The notes: generated by a model not told the origin, from the sequence alone. DNA of 64,000 bases from Hyparrhenia diplandra (GCA_015847255.1 JADLZK010007233.1:186001-250000); one strand, 5' to 3'. Positions 22,699 through 35,388 are shown, numbered from the stretch's first letter. Numbers and translations: made by a program.

Positions 22699-25600
22699 AG
22701 CATTTCGGCGCCGTTGTGCGGGAAGGCATTGGTTTTTATAAGGCATCTTTTAAAACATGTTCATCATGATAATATGCATGTGTAATGACCTTTGTTTATA
22801 ACAAGGTTTATCTAAAAAAATCTTTTATAAAAAAACAAAATCTTTTATAAACAAAAAAAAAATCTGTTATAAAAAAAAAAAAGCTCTTATAAAAAAATCT
22901 CTTTATAAATAAAAAGCAAGGACATGTTGTCAAGTTAGTATGCACCTTCGGGTATTCTTGTCGCTAACCATTTCAGGTGGAGACTAAGAAGAACAAAGGG
23001 GCACGCGACGCTTGAAAACATGGGGGCTACAACAAGAAAACTTTGATACTCTTGGGCGGAGGAACACACTCAAAAGGAGACCTCGACTTTGCACACTTGA
23101 CTTTTTCATGAAAGTCCAAGTGTGTGAGGGAAGATGGTGAGAATATCAAGTTCCAAGTGCACCAAGGGGATTATAAAAAAAAAAAAAGAAAAGAGAGATG
23201 AATAAGAGATTAGCCTCGCCTTGCTATAAAAAAAAAAAAAAAGAGAGAGAAAAGAGTTGAAAAAAAAAGAGAGAGAAAGCTGGCGAAAAAAAAAACAAAG
23301 AAAAATAGAAATTTGGCTGAAAAAAAAAAAAATATATAGAAAAAAAAAAAAAAAAAAAAAAAGAAATAAGAGGAGAGAGGAGCAGGTTGGCCCCATATGG
23401 TCAAAGTAAACAATGAAGACACTGACTCCACCCTTCATTGCTTCCATGTAAGCAAGGAGGGATCTTTCTCTCCCAAGACCTTGTTGCACTGGTGAGTTTG
23501 CTCGCCTCCCTCTACTCCGGTGAGAGGAAGTCATTACCAAATCAAGGTCATCACGCTACCGATGCAGCAATTATGAACTCTATCCTCAAGCTGCCGGGTC
23601 AAGTACACTCGTGTACGCAAAGGTCCAATAAAAAAAAAAAAAAAGTAAAGAAAAAAAAAAAAGAAGAAGGTAAAGGAAAGGAGGAACATCCTCCTTTACA
23701 CCTTTGTGACCACTAAGGCCCATGGTCCATATACACACTACCCGTGTGTATCACCTAAGCCTTGTGGCCCGCCTCGAGATGGATCATCAAGCTACCACCG
23801 CGGGGAGTTTTAACATCTTGCCTTCATGCGTGGTTGGTACACACACTTTCAGGTACACAAAGGTAATAATTCACCAATTCTTTTTACTCATACTTATCTC
23901 CATATATATATATATATAAAACAAATAAATATTTCATCATGGAGATAAAACAAGGCTAGACCTATTTTGCATCTTTATCTTAGCCTTGTTTGAGTTTGAA
24001 AAGTTTGGTGAAGCTCTTTTGTCCTCCCTTTATAATAAATTTCAAATATATATATATATAATAATAATTCTTGAAAACACCTAGCTCCTTTCGAAATGCT
24101 CCTTCCTGTATATGCTTTGAATTTTGGTAATCACGGAGGATGGTAAGTCCACTCGTGAAACTACCATATACTAACCATGTAGGAAAAGTCAAAGAGCACG
24201 GGCTTAAAACCCCGATCCAATGGGCTTCGAGCTAGCAGGGGGAGGACCAAAAATATGGTAATGTGAACCTTTCACTCTCATCTTTTTCGTTACCATGCCA
24301 AAAAAAAATAAATAAATAAATAAATAAATATATTTTATATGTGTGTTTTATAAAATATCTTATTATTAAAATAAACAAAAAAATTTATTACTACACAAAA
24401 ATCTATAATATTTTAAAAAAAAAAAAATGGGGTATATTTCAAAAGAAAAAAATGGGGTATATTTTTTTAAAAAATATGTTTTATAAAATATTTTATTATC
24501 AAAAAAATTAACAAAAATATTTATTACATAAAATCTATTAAAAAAATTTAATTTAAACTTTTTGTTCACCTTTCAAAGTCTTCATCTTCATTGGATGAAT
24601 CTTGTTTCAATTCATGCTTCCATTTTCTATGCCGGTATGTTGCGGTTTGGAAGTTGTGATCATTTAGCTGATGATCCTACTTCCATAGACTTTTGAATTG
24701 AGCATGGTGCTTAGGTCAAAAAAGTTTACCTTAATCGATTAGACATGGAGTCGAGTTTGATTATTGAAACAAAACTACTTGTGTAAATTTTGGTCGACCA
24801 TATGGATCGGCCCCCGCAGAAATTATCCATTTCAAGAGGGTGTCCTAGAGATGATAATGGAGAACAGATCTTGTCGTGAACCAAAATAAATAAATAAATA
24901 AAACCTTTGAAACCCTAAGAATGGTTGTCCCGTTCTTCCAAGTTCATCACAAGACAAGCTTGGGGGAGTCTCCCGGCACGCTAAATAGAAGATGTTAATC
25001 AAGATCAAATCATGGCGTGCACAAAGGCTAGCAACAATCATAAATCGAAGGTAAGTCGGGACGCTAGCTTGGGGAGGACTCCCACAAAGGTAACTCGTAT
25101 CTCACATTCCATTCGTTTATTTTCTTATCTTATATAAATGATGAGGTATGAGAATAATAATAATAAAAAAAAAAAAAGAGGGGAAGAAGAAAGAGAGAGA
25201 GGAGATATTTTCCACTCCACACATATGTGTTGTAGAAATGTTTAGTTCTACCTGTTGAAATGATGAATAGTTGCTCTGTCTTATATTTTGCCTCGTGCCT
25301 AGTTTATAATTCGAATTTCTCTAAAGTTTGGGTTTAGTGGCAAAGTCTAAAAAACTCATCTGAAAAAAAAAAAAAAACGATTCATGTGGGTTGCATAGGC
25401 TCTATCTAGTCTAAGTTGTTGCCAAGTATGATATGGTACAAATGGATTTGCTATGATTTCGTCCAAAAGAGAAACTTGACATCCGGGAATCTAATTTGAA
25501 AGAAAAAGAGAAATGATATGGGCTATGCCAAAAAAAAAAAAAAAAAAGAGAAAAAGAGAAAAAAAAAAGAGATGAAAAATGGACATGTGTCCAAGGGCGA

Positions 25601-26053
25601 GTAGAGCCCACATCTCCAAAAAAAAAAAAAAAAAGGAAAAGAAAGAGAGAAAATAAAAGACAAAAGTCTAGGGCGAAAGCAGAGCCCACCTCTCAAAAAA
25701 AAAAAAAAAAATATATAGCAATAAAGCCCATACTTTCTCGAAAAACCAAAATAGAACTAAACAAATAAATCCCCGGATGAGAAAGTTAATCAAAAGGATG
25801 AATGAAAAGTATTTCTGTTATAACCGTTCTATCGGCAACCGCCCAAGACTTTGAGAAAAGCTAAAAAGCCCCGCTACGATGAAAGGTAATAAAGGGTGAG
25901 AAAAAGATGTGCCATTTTATTCAAACTCTAGTAGAAAATCTTATTATAACCCCGGCACTTGTGAAACATAATCGGCATAGTAGCAACTCCTCGATCAACA
26001 ACCAAGTACTTATCTTTGCTCGAGGACGCATAAAGGGTAAGCTTGGGGGAGTT
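22699..26053 (+). other. Internal region of element Y, non-coding
   Basis: It holds the primer binding site, A-rich runs with AAATC and TTATAAA repeats (22800-22915), pure A and AG runs (23170-23370, 25540-25720), TA repeats (23900-23920, 24040-24065) and the polypurine tract AGCTTGGGGGAG before the 3' LTR. No retroviral protein domain is visible. The blocks conserved with X may include the packaging signal, which is inference. Confidence 0.7.
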
Positions 26054-27765
26054 TGTTGACGGTCACCAACGACATATTTTTAACGTCAACATTCTACCAA
26101 TAAGGGGTGAAACTATACCTTACTACACACATATACATTTATCACTAATAAATTCCACTTGTAGTGTCTTGTACTTTATTTTGCGTGATTTATAATAAAA
26201 GCAAGTGGAAAATCGACCAAAAGTACGCCATCCGGGGAAGCGCATTATTGCAAAACACAAGCCTAGGAGCAAATCGACCCAAAACATCGAGAATGGGCCG
26301 AGCAAAGCCCGACCCACAACTTTTCAAGACGAGGGAAGACACCCACGAAGCAGGGCGGGCCGAGCCGAGGGGGTGCGCGCGCACCACCCAGTGCGGCCGC
26401 ACCCTCCCCGAGGCGGTTTCGCCCAACCTCGGGAGGCGGTTCGTGCACCTTCCAAACGGGGTTTCCGCCGTGGGATGGTCGGTTTAGCAAATTAGGCGGG
26501 TATACCAAGGTCGGTTTTGTACCTTCCATGTGGGGATGGACATTTTCCAATGAGCCCCCTCTCCTCTACCTATAAAAGGAGGCCATCTCCCACCATTGTA
26601 ACACACACCTCACAAGAAGAGCCACTCTCTCCCTCTCTATTCTTCTTCTTCCTCCTCCTAGTAGGATTAGTAGTTTAGGATGTGGAGCTAGGCAAAGCTA
26701 CCAAGGAGGGCTTGGCTCCTTGGAAGATGGATTCGGGGAATAAATCTTTCTATGGTATTCTTCCAAAGCCTTGCTCTTATCTTATCTTGGTTGTGCATTA
26801 GGATTAGAGTCTTCATGTTATTTCTATACCTCATGATTTATCTTATGATCTAACATGTTGTTCTTGACATGATCATGACACATGAACTAGTCTATAGTTT
26901 CTATGTTGTGATATCGTCATATAGAACTTTATGCTTAAACCATTCATGCAATATAATTGGGTAGTGTCGGGATTGTCTTTGAATGGCGGTTCGTTGTGTC
27001 CTTGGGGCTTGCTCGTGTCCTATTCGACCATCCGTAGGGTGGGGGCCATGGGGGACATGAGTAGTGTCCTAGTATGCGGACGTGGTGTCCGGATGCCAGG
27101 TATCCTTCGAATATGAGTGCATGCCACGGTTGAGGGGGTAGGCGGCTTGGTCGTGACAAGCCTTGACCATCCCTTGAAATCCCCCCCACGTTAGGTGTGT
27201 CTTTGTAGGAGTTCGTAAATGCCTTCCTTCGGCGGATGCTCAGGGAGGTCTCCCCATCCATTTCATTCTTAGCTCCGACCTCCGCCTTGCCCATGCGTGT
27301 TGCACGACTATCAAGCCCGGTTCTATGCACAACCATGACTAGAATCAGATGCTCCACTTAGGACTTTCTTTATTCCTTATTTATCTTTATCCTTGAGTTT
27401 GGCTCGAGTGAGTGTGTCAAGTTATCCATTTACCGTTCCTTTATATCCCTGTTATGAGCATTGGTCCATTACATAGTCATGTTATCCTGTTCATGTCTCT
27501 ATTAGATCCTTTTCCACCATGCCTTCCTTTGGGAAAATATAAATAACGATACCCTGAATACTTCCGGGTGAAATGCTACAATGATAGATCCGTGCGCTTG
27601 CGGATGAATATCTTGTTTGGCAAGATCTATCACCGTTGATAATCCCGTTCAGATCACCGACACGGTGGTTTCACTTGGGAATGTCAACGGCGCATTTTCC
27701 CGGGCGCCGTTATTAGAGATGGGTTCTAAACCTGTTTCTAGTGATTGCGCTTAAGAAATGCAACA
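26054..27765 (+). repeat. 3' LTR of element Y
   Basis: 1712 bases, nearly identical to 20992-22698. The TATA box is at 26571-26577. The differences between the two copies cluster in G/C motifs, for example around 27070-27100, 27230-27310 and 27695-27705, while AT-rich stretches are unchanged. Confidence 0.88.
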
Positions 27766-27794
27766 TTCTTCTACGACGTTAAGAAACGTCAACA

Positions 27795-30064
27795 CCAAGC
27801 CGGACGAGCCAATGTTCTTGTACATCGCGGCCACCAGCGGTGGTGAGCACGGTGCTCGTGGTCGAAAGGGAGGAAGAAGGCCACGCACTCCGAGTGCAAA
27901 TGCCGGTCTACTTCATCGGCGAAGTCCTCTCCGACACGAAGACGCGATACCCTCGGCTCCGAAGCTCGCCTACGCGCTCCCGATCCGCAGCGCAAGAACC
28001 TGCGACATTTGCCGACGCCCATCCGATCACCGTCGTCTCCAAGTTCCTTGGTGAAATCATCCGTAGCCCCGAGGCTACGGGGACGCATCGCTAAATGGGG
28101 AATTGAGCTCATGGGATCGGACATCTCATACGCCCCAAGGGATGCCATCAAGTCTCAGGTCCTCCCTGACTTCGTAGCCGAATGGACGGAGACGCAGCTG
28201 CCGCCAAGACCTGACGACGTCGAGTCTCTTGGACGCTCTACTTCGCCGACGGATCGCTGAAGAAGTACGGGCGGGAGCAGTCCGGCCCGTGATCGCCACG
28301 CAACGCGGCGCATGAGGTACTCGATCCGTCTCCATTTCACCGCCTCTAACAACGTCGCCGAGCACGAGGCTTTGGTGAGCGGCATGCGCATCGCCGTCGA
28401 GCTTGGCATCAAGCGCCTTGAGGTCAGAGGGGATTCCAAGCTCGTGGCCGACCAGGCCACGAAGGAGGCCGACTGCGTCAGCCCAAGGATGATTGCGTAC
28501 TCGCAAAGTACGCGAGCTCGAAGAACGCCCGACGGGCTAGAGTTCAAGCACATCCGACGCCGAGACAATGGCGACGCCGACGTCCCTGCCAAGCTCGCTC
28601 CGACCGACTACAAGTCCGCCCGGCGTCTTTGCGCATGACCGATTACATACCCTCCATCCGCTCAAGGGGGAAGGCTCGAACCCACGCACGCACCGTCGGG
28701 GACTCCGTTCGTCCTTCTCCCACCAAGGCCGAGGACCTCTCGAGCTCGAGCTCGCCGATGGAAGTCGACGAGGAGGTCAACCTCGTCGGATCCGAGGTCC
28801 TCGCAACCTCGGAGCCGAGCCCCGAGGTCCGACCGGCGGCTCCCCATTCTAGCATGGCTACAGACGGCAAACTCCCCTCGCGGAGAAGGAAGAAGCTAGG
28901 CGCATCGCCCATTGAGCCAAGTCCTACATCGTCATCGAGCGCGAGCTCTACAGAAGGGCGCGTCCGGGGTGCTCCAACGCTGCATCACCTTGGAGGAGGG
29001 GCACGAGCTCGTCAGAGAGATCCACGCCGGCGAATGTGGACACCACGCAGCTCCACGAGCTCTGGTGGGCAAGGCGTTCCGCCAAGGCTTCTATTGGCCA
29101 ACCACCGTCGCCGACGCCAATCAGATCGTACGCCACTGCGAGGGATGCCAGTTCTTCGCCAAGCAAATGCACCTCCCGGCGCAGGCCCTCCAAACGATCC
29201 CCATCACTTGGCCCTTCGCAGTCTGGGGGCTCGACATGGTCGGTCCCTTCACCAGTCGCCCCGGGGCTTCGCTCACCTCCTCGTCGCCATCGACAAGTTC
29301 ACCAAGTGGATTGAGGTGATGCCCATCTCGCGCATGAGATCGCGGGGAGACGGTCAAGTTCTTCGACGGCATCATCCACCGCTTCGGCGTACCAAACTCG
29401 ATCATCACCGACAACGGCACCAACTTCACCGGGCAGATCTTCCTCGACTGGTGTGACGACTACAACATCCGGGTGGGTTGGGCCTCCGTCCGCCATCCGA
29501 GGACGAACGGGCAAGTCGAGCGCCAACGAGCTGATTTTGCGGGGTTGAAACCACGGATCTTCAAGAGACTGGAGAAATTTGGGGGACGATGGCTCGCCGA
29601 ACTCCCGCCGGTCATATGGAGCCTCAGGACTACTCCAAGCAGAGCAACGGGGCGCACCCCCTTCTTCCTTGTCTTCGGCTCTGAAGCCGTGCTCCCCACC
29701 GACCTAGACTACGGTGCGCCCGCGAGTACAAGCATACAACGACGCCGGCAACCAAGCCTCGGCGGAGGACGGGCGGACCGGCTCGAGGAGGCCCGCGAGG
29801 TCGCGATCGCACATTGACTAAGTACCCGGCAGCCGATGCGCCGCTACCACGACCGCCACGCGTTCGAGGGGCGAGCTTCAGGTCGGCGACCAAGTCCTCG
29901 CGACGAGTACAGAGCACCGAAGGAGAAGCACAAACTCTCACCCGGAGGGACCGTTCACCATCGGCCCGAGTCTTACGCCCGGGCTCGTACAAGATACAAG
30001 ATTCCCTTGGCCGCGAGCTCGCTAACTCTGGAACATCAAACAGCTATGTCGCTTCTACCCTTAG
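27795..30064 (+). pseudogene. Element Z RNase H and integrase, frameshifted
   Basis: Continues the Z polyprotein after X: 'KPDEPMFLYIAAT', then the RNase H domain near 28240-28500 ('YFADGS', 'NNVAEHEALVSGMRIAVELG', 'RGDSKLV'). The integrase has a zinc-binding part near 29000-29160 with paired His and Cys (HAGECGHH, CEGCQFF). The catalytic core has 'WGLDMVGPF' (first Asp, about 29235), 'ITDNGTNF' (second Asp, about 29410) and 'NGQVER' (Glu, about 29515). The C-terminal part ends in a 'RFYP' tail with the stop at 30062-30064. Breaks lie at G or GC runs (for example 29265, 29345, 29522). Confidence 0.85.
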
Positions 30065-30622
30065 ATGTACTTTATAATATCGCTCTCCTATGAGTTCGAA
30101 TAAAAATAACACACCTCGATACAAAAATTGTGCAAGCATTCAATTTACTCCTCGCACGGCTCTTGAGCAAAGAGCTGCCCTTTACTTTCAGCAAGGCCCG
30201 CCCTTGCTCGAGGGCTACAGGGGACGGGGCGCACACCCCGACCTTTTTCACGAACTCTTTTTTCGCAAGAACACGAACACTCGAGGAAGAGCTCGACCAC
30301 CTCAACCTCGCACTCGTTATCTATCTTTCCAGTAACCGTTGAGTCCGGCAAGTTAAGGGGTTCCGAGCAATATCTTGGCCCGAGGTCCAACGCGCTTGCC
30401 CAATGAACTCTAGCGCCCCCGCGGCCAACGAGAAAAGGGTCCGTTGCCTCGACCGATAAGATACGAACTCAGAAAACTACGAACTAATCAGAAGCACGAC
30501 CACGGGAAAGATAAACGAGCCGCTCATAACTTAGATAACTTGTTATATTTACATCTTTGCCCCAAGCTCGGGGACTCTTGTTCATAATGAAGAGGCAACG
30601 CCTCTAGCTACCTACTCGCAGC
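30065..30622. other. Spacer between Z integrase and the antisense ORF
   Basis: No coding sequence is recognised on either strand. It includes the 3' end of the sense pol transcript region and the probable 3' untranslated part of the antisense ORF. Since the two genes converge here, termination signals for both strands may lie in it, but none is clear. Confidence 0.45.
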
Positions 30623-33600
30623 TCACTCTTCATCGCGAGGAGTCCGTCTCTCGTCTCTCGCCTCACGGGGCGGTAGGTTCGAACTCGAGCTCTTCGACGG
30701 GCGAGCCGAAGAGCTTCCACGCCCCTTCATCGAATCGGCCTCGGCGGCAACAACGACGTCGTCAGCCGACGCCCTCGCCCATTTCCGGACCAGCCCTTGC
30801 CCATTATCTTGGTCGAGGCCCGAGCTCGGGGTAGTGGGCGAGGACCACGGCCGCCTTTGTGAACGACGCGGCAAGCGTTCTCCTCACCACGGCGGGAGCC
30901 CGGAGCACTCTGCCGGGCCCTCCACCTCCTCAACCCCAAGGGTATCGCAGCGCCCTCAACATCGAGGATGAGGTTGGTGTGAGCACGCTCCGTCCCCGCG
31001 CCGCACTCTCCGCCCTTGTCACTCGCCCAAGGAGGGCCGAGGCCTCGGCCTCCTTGGTCCGCAGCTCGTCGGTCTTCTCGCCCGAGTCCGTCTTGCACGG
31101 CCACAAGCTCGCGTGTCCGTTGCTGGAGATCCTTCTCCTTCCGGTCGAGCGTGAGCCGGGTATGCCAGCGAAGACTCCATGGCAGCCAGAGAGTTGTCCC
31201 TCTCTTGGAGCTCCCGAGCCAACCCCGACGACTTCTTCTTCTCAGCGCAGAGGAACAAAGCAGATCAAACCCATGAGATTCAAAAGGCAAGAGAAAGAGA
31301 AGCGCCTAACATGCCGGCGCCTGATAAAGCTCTTCCCACTCTTCCCACAGAGAAAGGTTCTCGGCATCGAGCCGGACTCTCTCGGCCTCCGAAGCGCCAA
31401 ACAGAATCGACCCATCGGCGACCTCGTGGTCGTAAACTAAGGTACCCGCCTATCAGCCTAGGAACTCAAAGACAAAGGAGAAGGACAAAGAACTCAAAAA
31501 AGGGGTCACTTACATTCCAACTCGGCCTCCACGGTCCCGAGCGCCTTCCCCTTGGCGTCGCGCTCCCTCTCCAACATCATAGCCCGACGTTCGAGCGCCG
31601 AACGCTCGAGCTCCTTGTTCTCCAAGGCCGACGCAGTCGCCAAGCTCATACGCATGAGCTCGCTGGCCGGGTGCGCGACGGCGGCGAAGCTCCTCTTCAC
31701 GCTTCGCCGCCGCCGGCTTCCACTTCGCGAACCTCATCAGCGATCCTCCCGAGCCTCGGCAAAGAAGATGCTCCTTGACCTCGCGGATATGCTCCGCAAC
31801 GTCGTCGGCGTCTTTTCCGGGCTCGCGGTGCGAGGCGTACACTTGACCGAGCCCCCGCTCGCGTGGGACCAGCTACGCCTAGCCTTCGGGGGAGACCGAT
31901 CGATCGGTTCCCGCTTCCACCACGCGGTTGAAGCCGACCACCGCATCCCTCAAGTCCCGTGGGAGAGCGAGTTAATTCCACGAGCTCAAAACCAAGCAAA
32001 AAGCAAATGCTAAAGAAACCCTTACCCGGTAAGGTGGTGGAGGCACGCCGGTCCTCATTCGGTGGGAAGTGGCGGCACCCCGCCACAACCAAGCGGGCGA
32101 CGCCGTTCCCGCCGACCACAACGAACGACGCACGGCCGGGCGCAGCCCGGCCTCCAACGAACTCTCCGGGCGTCCCCGCCGATGATGTCCGGCGTGGATC
32201 CGCGTTGCGCGTTCGAAGGGTGACCCACGCCCCCGAGTGGCGACCCCGTCCCCCGGCGCCCGATGGCGCGGCTGTCATGCCCACCGCTGGTGACGAGGTT
32301 TGGGTGGGGCGCAGCTTGAGACCTCCGACGCCAGTCTCCACGGCGAGCTCATCTACGACCACATCACGCCGCTGCCTTCGGGCTCCCTCGCCACGCTCCG
32401 CGGTCTCTATGGCGGGCTCATCGGGGGACCCCATCACGCACTCGCATCCTCGGCTTCTTCTTCATGCCTCGCGGCATCCGTGGCAGGCTCGCCGAGGACC
32501 GCGCGCGCGCATCCATGTCTTTGGGCGCCTCCTCGCCCCCCGCACCCAGAGTCGAGGACTCGCCCTCGTCGGACGATCCGCGACGCCCGAGGTCTGGGTC
32601 CGGGGAACGTTCCCGCTCTCTCTCTCCTTCTCGGGAGAGCTGAGGTCAATCACCTCCATCTCCACGCGCTCCAACACAATGATGGCGGGTTCCGGCGCGC
32701 CAGTCCTCGAGCCGCGGGCAGCCGAAGACGGTCGACGCCATCGCCTCGAGTCACGGACGGCGGTGCTCGACGACGACGCGGCGGCGGCGCTCCCCATGGA
32801 CCCCGGCTCACTTCCTCGGGGGGCTTGGGGGCGGCCACCCAGAGCCCGCGCACGATGGGAGGAGGATCGGCCGCCGAGCTTTCGCACCGCCGACGTTCCG
32901 GGCCGCTTGAAGGATTGGGAGCTCGGGGGCCTAACCTTCTCCCTACACGACGGCAAAGAAAGTCGAGATTAGCGTGAAGAATGAAAAAGAAAGCTCGGCG
33001 GCGAACATGACAATAGAGAGGCGAGCTCGGGCACTTACCCAGGCGACTCACGCACCTCTTCCTCTCTTTCTTTTTCCTCTGGGCGGAGCTCGGCAGCGCC
33101 CTCTTCCTGGCCTCGAGCTCAGCCAAGGAGGGGCGATCGCCTGCACGTCGCGCGACCGCCGAGGTCGTCGGGGCCACCTAGGGACGACGACGTCGCGTGC
33201 TCCTCTTCGCCACCCGGGCCCACGAGTTCTTGGGTCTCCGGCGGCGTCTCGACCTCTGCGGCTCGTTCTCCCTCCAGGACTTCGGCGTCGGCCGGGCGTA
33301 GCGGCGCACGGCGGCGCTTCGGCGGAACGCACCGAGATGGGATAGGCCTGGCGGCGGAAGGTAGGGCTCAAGGTACACCGACCGATCACGAAGTCAAAAG
33401 AGGTCAGTTCTTCATATGCAACGAAATCAACCCGATCGTCGGACGAACAATTAAAAAGCACTCACCGGCCTCAGCGTCCCGCGGCAACGCCATGGGTATG
33501 CCGTTGGGGTCGGCCGGGATTTTGAAGTGCTTTCCGGTCCCCCTGCGAACAATGTACTCCACCTCGTCGGCCGGAAGCGGCGTGGCGGTCACCGTGCCCT

Positions 33601-34413
33601 CGAAGGGCTTCTTCTCCTCGACCATCTCCCAGATGCGGAGAACTCTCCACCTCAGGGGGACGATCCCGTGCCCCAGAGCCCAGGCGTAGAGGAGGGGCTC
33701 CGTGAGGTTGGCGCGCTTGAGGAGCTCCACCTTCCGGGCAACCTCCTTGACGTGATGCAGCAGGTTGGCGTGAGGGAGCTCTCTCCACGTCGCCTGAGTC
33801 GAAAGACCCCGCCGGTGTACCGCGGAAGAGGGTGCTCCTCGTCATTCTTCAGGTAGAACCACTCGTCTCTCCATCCGGTGTTCGACAAGCGAGAGACGAT
33901 GGTGGGGTACTTCTCCTTCACGCCGGGTCGGGGTTGAAGCACGATGCAGCCTATGGGGACGGCCTCCTTCAGGCCGTCGGAGCTTTGCGTCACCTTCGCA
34001 TGGAAGAAGTGCTTGAAGAGCTCCTGGGTCAGGGCTCGATCCCCAGCCACCCCCGCAGAGGGTGGTGAAGGTCGAGATGTGGAGGAGGCTGTTGGGGTTC
34101 AGGCCGGAGCTCGGCGCCCCGAAGACGACGGCAACCAGCCGGAAGAACTCTGACGCCAGGGACGCCCAGCCCCCGACATGGAAGGAGATGAAGGAGACAA
34201 TGTAGCCGCCGGGCAGATGGGGAGTGGAGTGCGCCGGCGACGGCTTGATCCACTCCTCGGGCCGCGGTTAGCGGCGGAAGACCGCCGAGCGCCACGCACT
34301 CCCGCAGCATGTCGTCGCCGCCTTGGACGGCGACCACGAACCCATGCCTCCCGCTCCGGCTCGGCTACGAATTTGGGAGGATCTCGGAGGAGGACGCTCT
34401 CACGTGGCAGCAA
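30623..34413 (-). pseudogene. Antisense ORF of element Z (gypsy-type 'Transposase_28'-like protein)
   Basis: Read on the minus strand across frames, 34413-33480 shows the domain Pfam calls 'putative gypsy type transposon': 'GGDDMLRECVALGG', 'GYIVSFI', 'LNPNSLLHISTFTTLC', 'GWLGIEP', 'ELFKHFFHAK', 'CIVLQPRPGVKEKYPTIVS', 'GWRDEWFYLKND' and 'IWEMVEEKKPFEG'. The remainder down to the stop near 30623 is low-complexity and coiled-coil (Glu/Arg/Ala-rich, for example near 31510-31700). This layout is known for the extra antisense gene of some Tat elements; its molecular role is not established. Frameshifts break it. No clear ATG is visible; the first readable codons are near 34413. Confidence 0.7.
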
Positions 34414-34502
34414 TGGCGGAAGATTGGGATCTGGAGCAAGAAGACGAAAGGGGGGGGGCGGCGAAAAGAAGAAGTGAGGGATAACCCTAACCCCCCCAGC
34501 CT

Positions 34503-34514
34503 CCTATTTATAGG
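34503..34514 (-). promoter_or_regulatory. Candidate TATA box for the antisense ORF of Z
   Basis: On the minus strand the sequence reads CCTATAAATAGG, a strong plant TATA box, about 90 bases before the first readable codons of the antisense protein. The position fits a dedicated internal promoter driving antisense transcription. Confidence 0.55.
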
Positions 34515-35388
34515 ACGAGCTCGAAACAAGATCCGTCGAGGAAAACGGGGGGGGAGGCCCACCACTTCCAATCGACCTATCCGCGCCTTCGCGTGTGCGC
34601 CACGCGGGCGAAACGGAAGGCTAAACGCCGCACGGACAAGAACGGCCGTCCCAACGGTAACTTCCTAACGGTAACTTTTCCCAACGGCTCTTTTACTCGC
34701 AGGTAAAAAGTCCGGCGAGCTCGTCGCCAACGGTCACATCCCCAACGACCTCGCCACGACGCCGAGCTCGCAACATAATCGAACTCCGGGTTCGAAGGCT
34801 GGCTCGTGAGCTCGAAAGCCGCCGGAGACACCCCGAGCAAGGAGTGCAGCGGTGGAAGGGCATCGACGGCTCGGGCACCCGCGCAGCCGTGCAGAGTCGG
34901 GGCTCCATCCAAGCCACGTTTGAGTCGCTAATGATCGCGAACGCCCTCCGGTCATCCTCCGCGAGAGAGGCGCACGAGCCACCGCGGGCCCTTCGGGATC
35001 TCGGTGACTCTAGAGGACGGGTCTTTGGAATATGGGGTTGGTCCACAAGCAGTTCGACGACGAACGAGCTCGCCCTCGAACGCGAGCTCGGACCTCACTC
35101 AAACATATCCGTTTTAAAGCTCACAAGAGCGCTCGACTTCGGCCAACGCGGTAAAGTCGGGTTCGAGCTCGCCACCCATCCTAAGGGAACCTAAAAACGC
35201 ACGATGGTGCGAGCATTCGTTATAACAAGCCTCCGCGAGGACCGGCCCATCCTCCCGCATCCTCGAGGGCTACACCGCGGGCGCCGCGCGCACCCCAAGC
35301 GGGAAAAATCTGGTCCCCTAACCCGATACTTGGCCGCACGAGTCGGCCGCAAGACGGGGGCTTGCTCCCCTCGCGTGCTCGGGGCTAC
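34515..35388. other. Spacer between the antisense promoter and the Z 3' LTR
   Basis: GC-rich sequence with repeated GAGCTCG motifs and no recognised domain. It would hold the upstream part of the antisense promoter and the polypurine tract of Z. The latter is unclear; GAAGACGGGGGC-like purine stretches lie near 35350 but not right at the LTR. Confidence 0.45.

Larger units (their letters stand above)
20992..27765 (+). mobile_element. Element Y: non-coding LTR retrotransposon inside the 3' LTR of X
   Basis: Y begins TGTTGACGGTCACCAATGAC and ends CTTAAGAAATGCAACA. The target duplication TTCTT is perfect (20987-20991 and 27766-27770). The LTRs are 20992-22698 and 26054-27765, about 1.7 kb each and very alike, so Y is the youngest of the nested set. 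The 3.36 kb interior has no gag or pol. The first 250 bases of its LTR are close to the X LTR and the middle differs. The interior shares blocks with X, so X and Y are sister families of non-autonomous elements. Confidence 0.9.
14164..27794 (+). mobile_element. Element X: non-coding LTR retrotransposon inside Z, host of Y
   Basis: X begins TGTTGACGGTCACTAACG and ends GTTAAGAAACGTCAACA. The target duplication CCAAG is perfect (14159-14163 and 27795-27799), and Z's polyprotein reads across it. The 5' LTR is 14164-15491; the 3' LTR is 19694-20991 plus 27771-27794, split by Y. X without Y is about 6.85 kb. Its 4.2 kb interior has no gag, protease, RT or integrase, so X fits the large retrotransposon derivative (LARD) class and must have been moved by another element's proteins. 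Confidence 0.88.

Noticed and set aside
14164..27794. Four TGTTGACGG LTRs in a row as a tandem array made by unequal recombination
   Set aside because: Perfect CCAAG and TTCTT duplications and the 24-base LTR end at 27771-27794 show two ordinary nested insertions.
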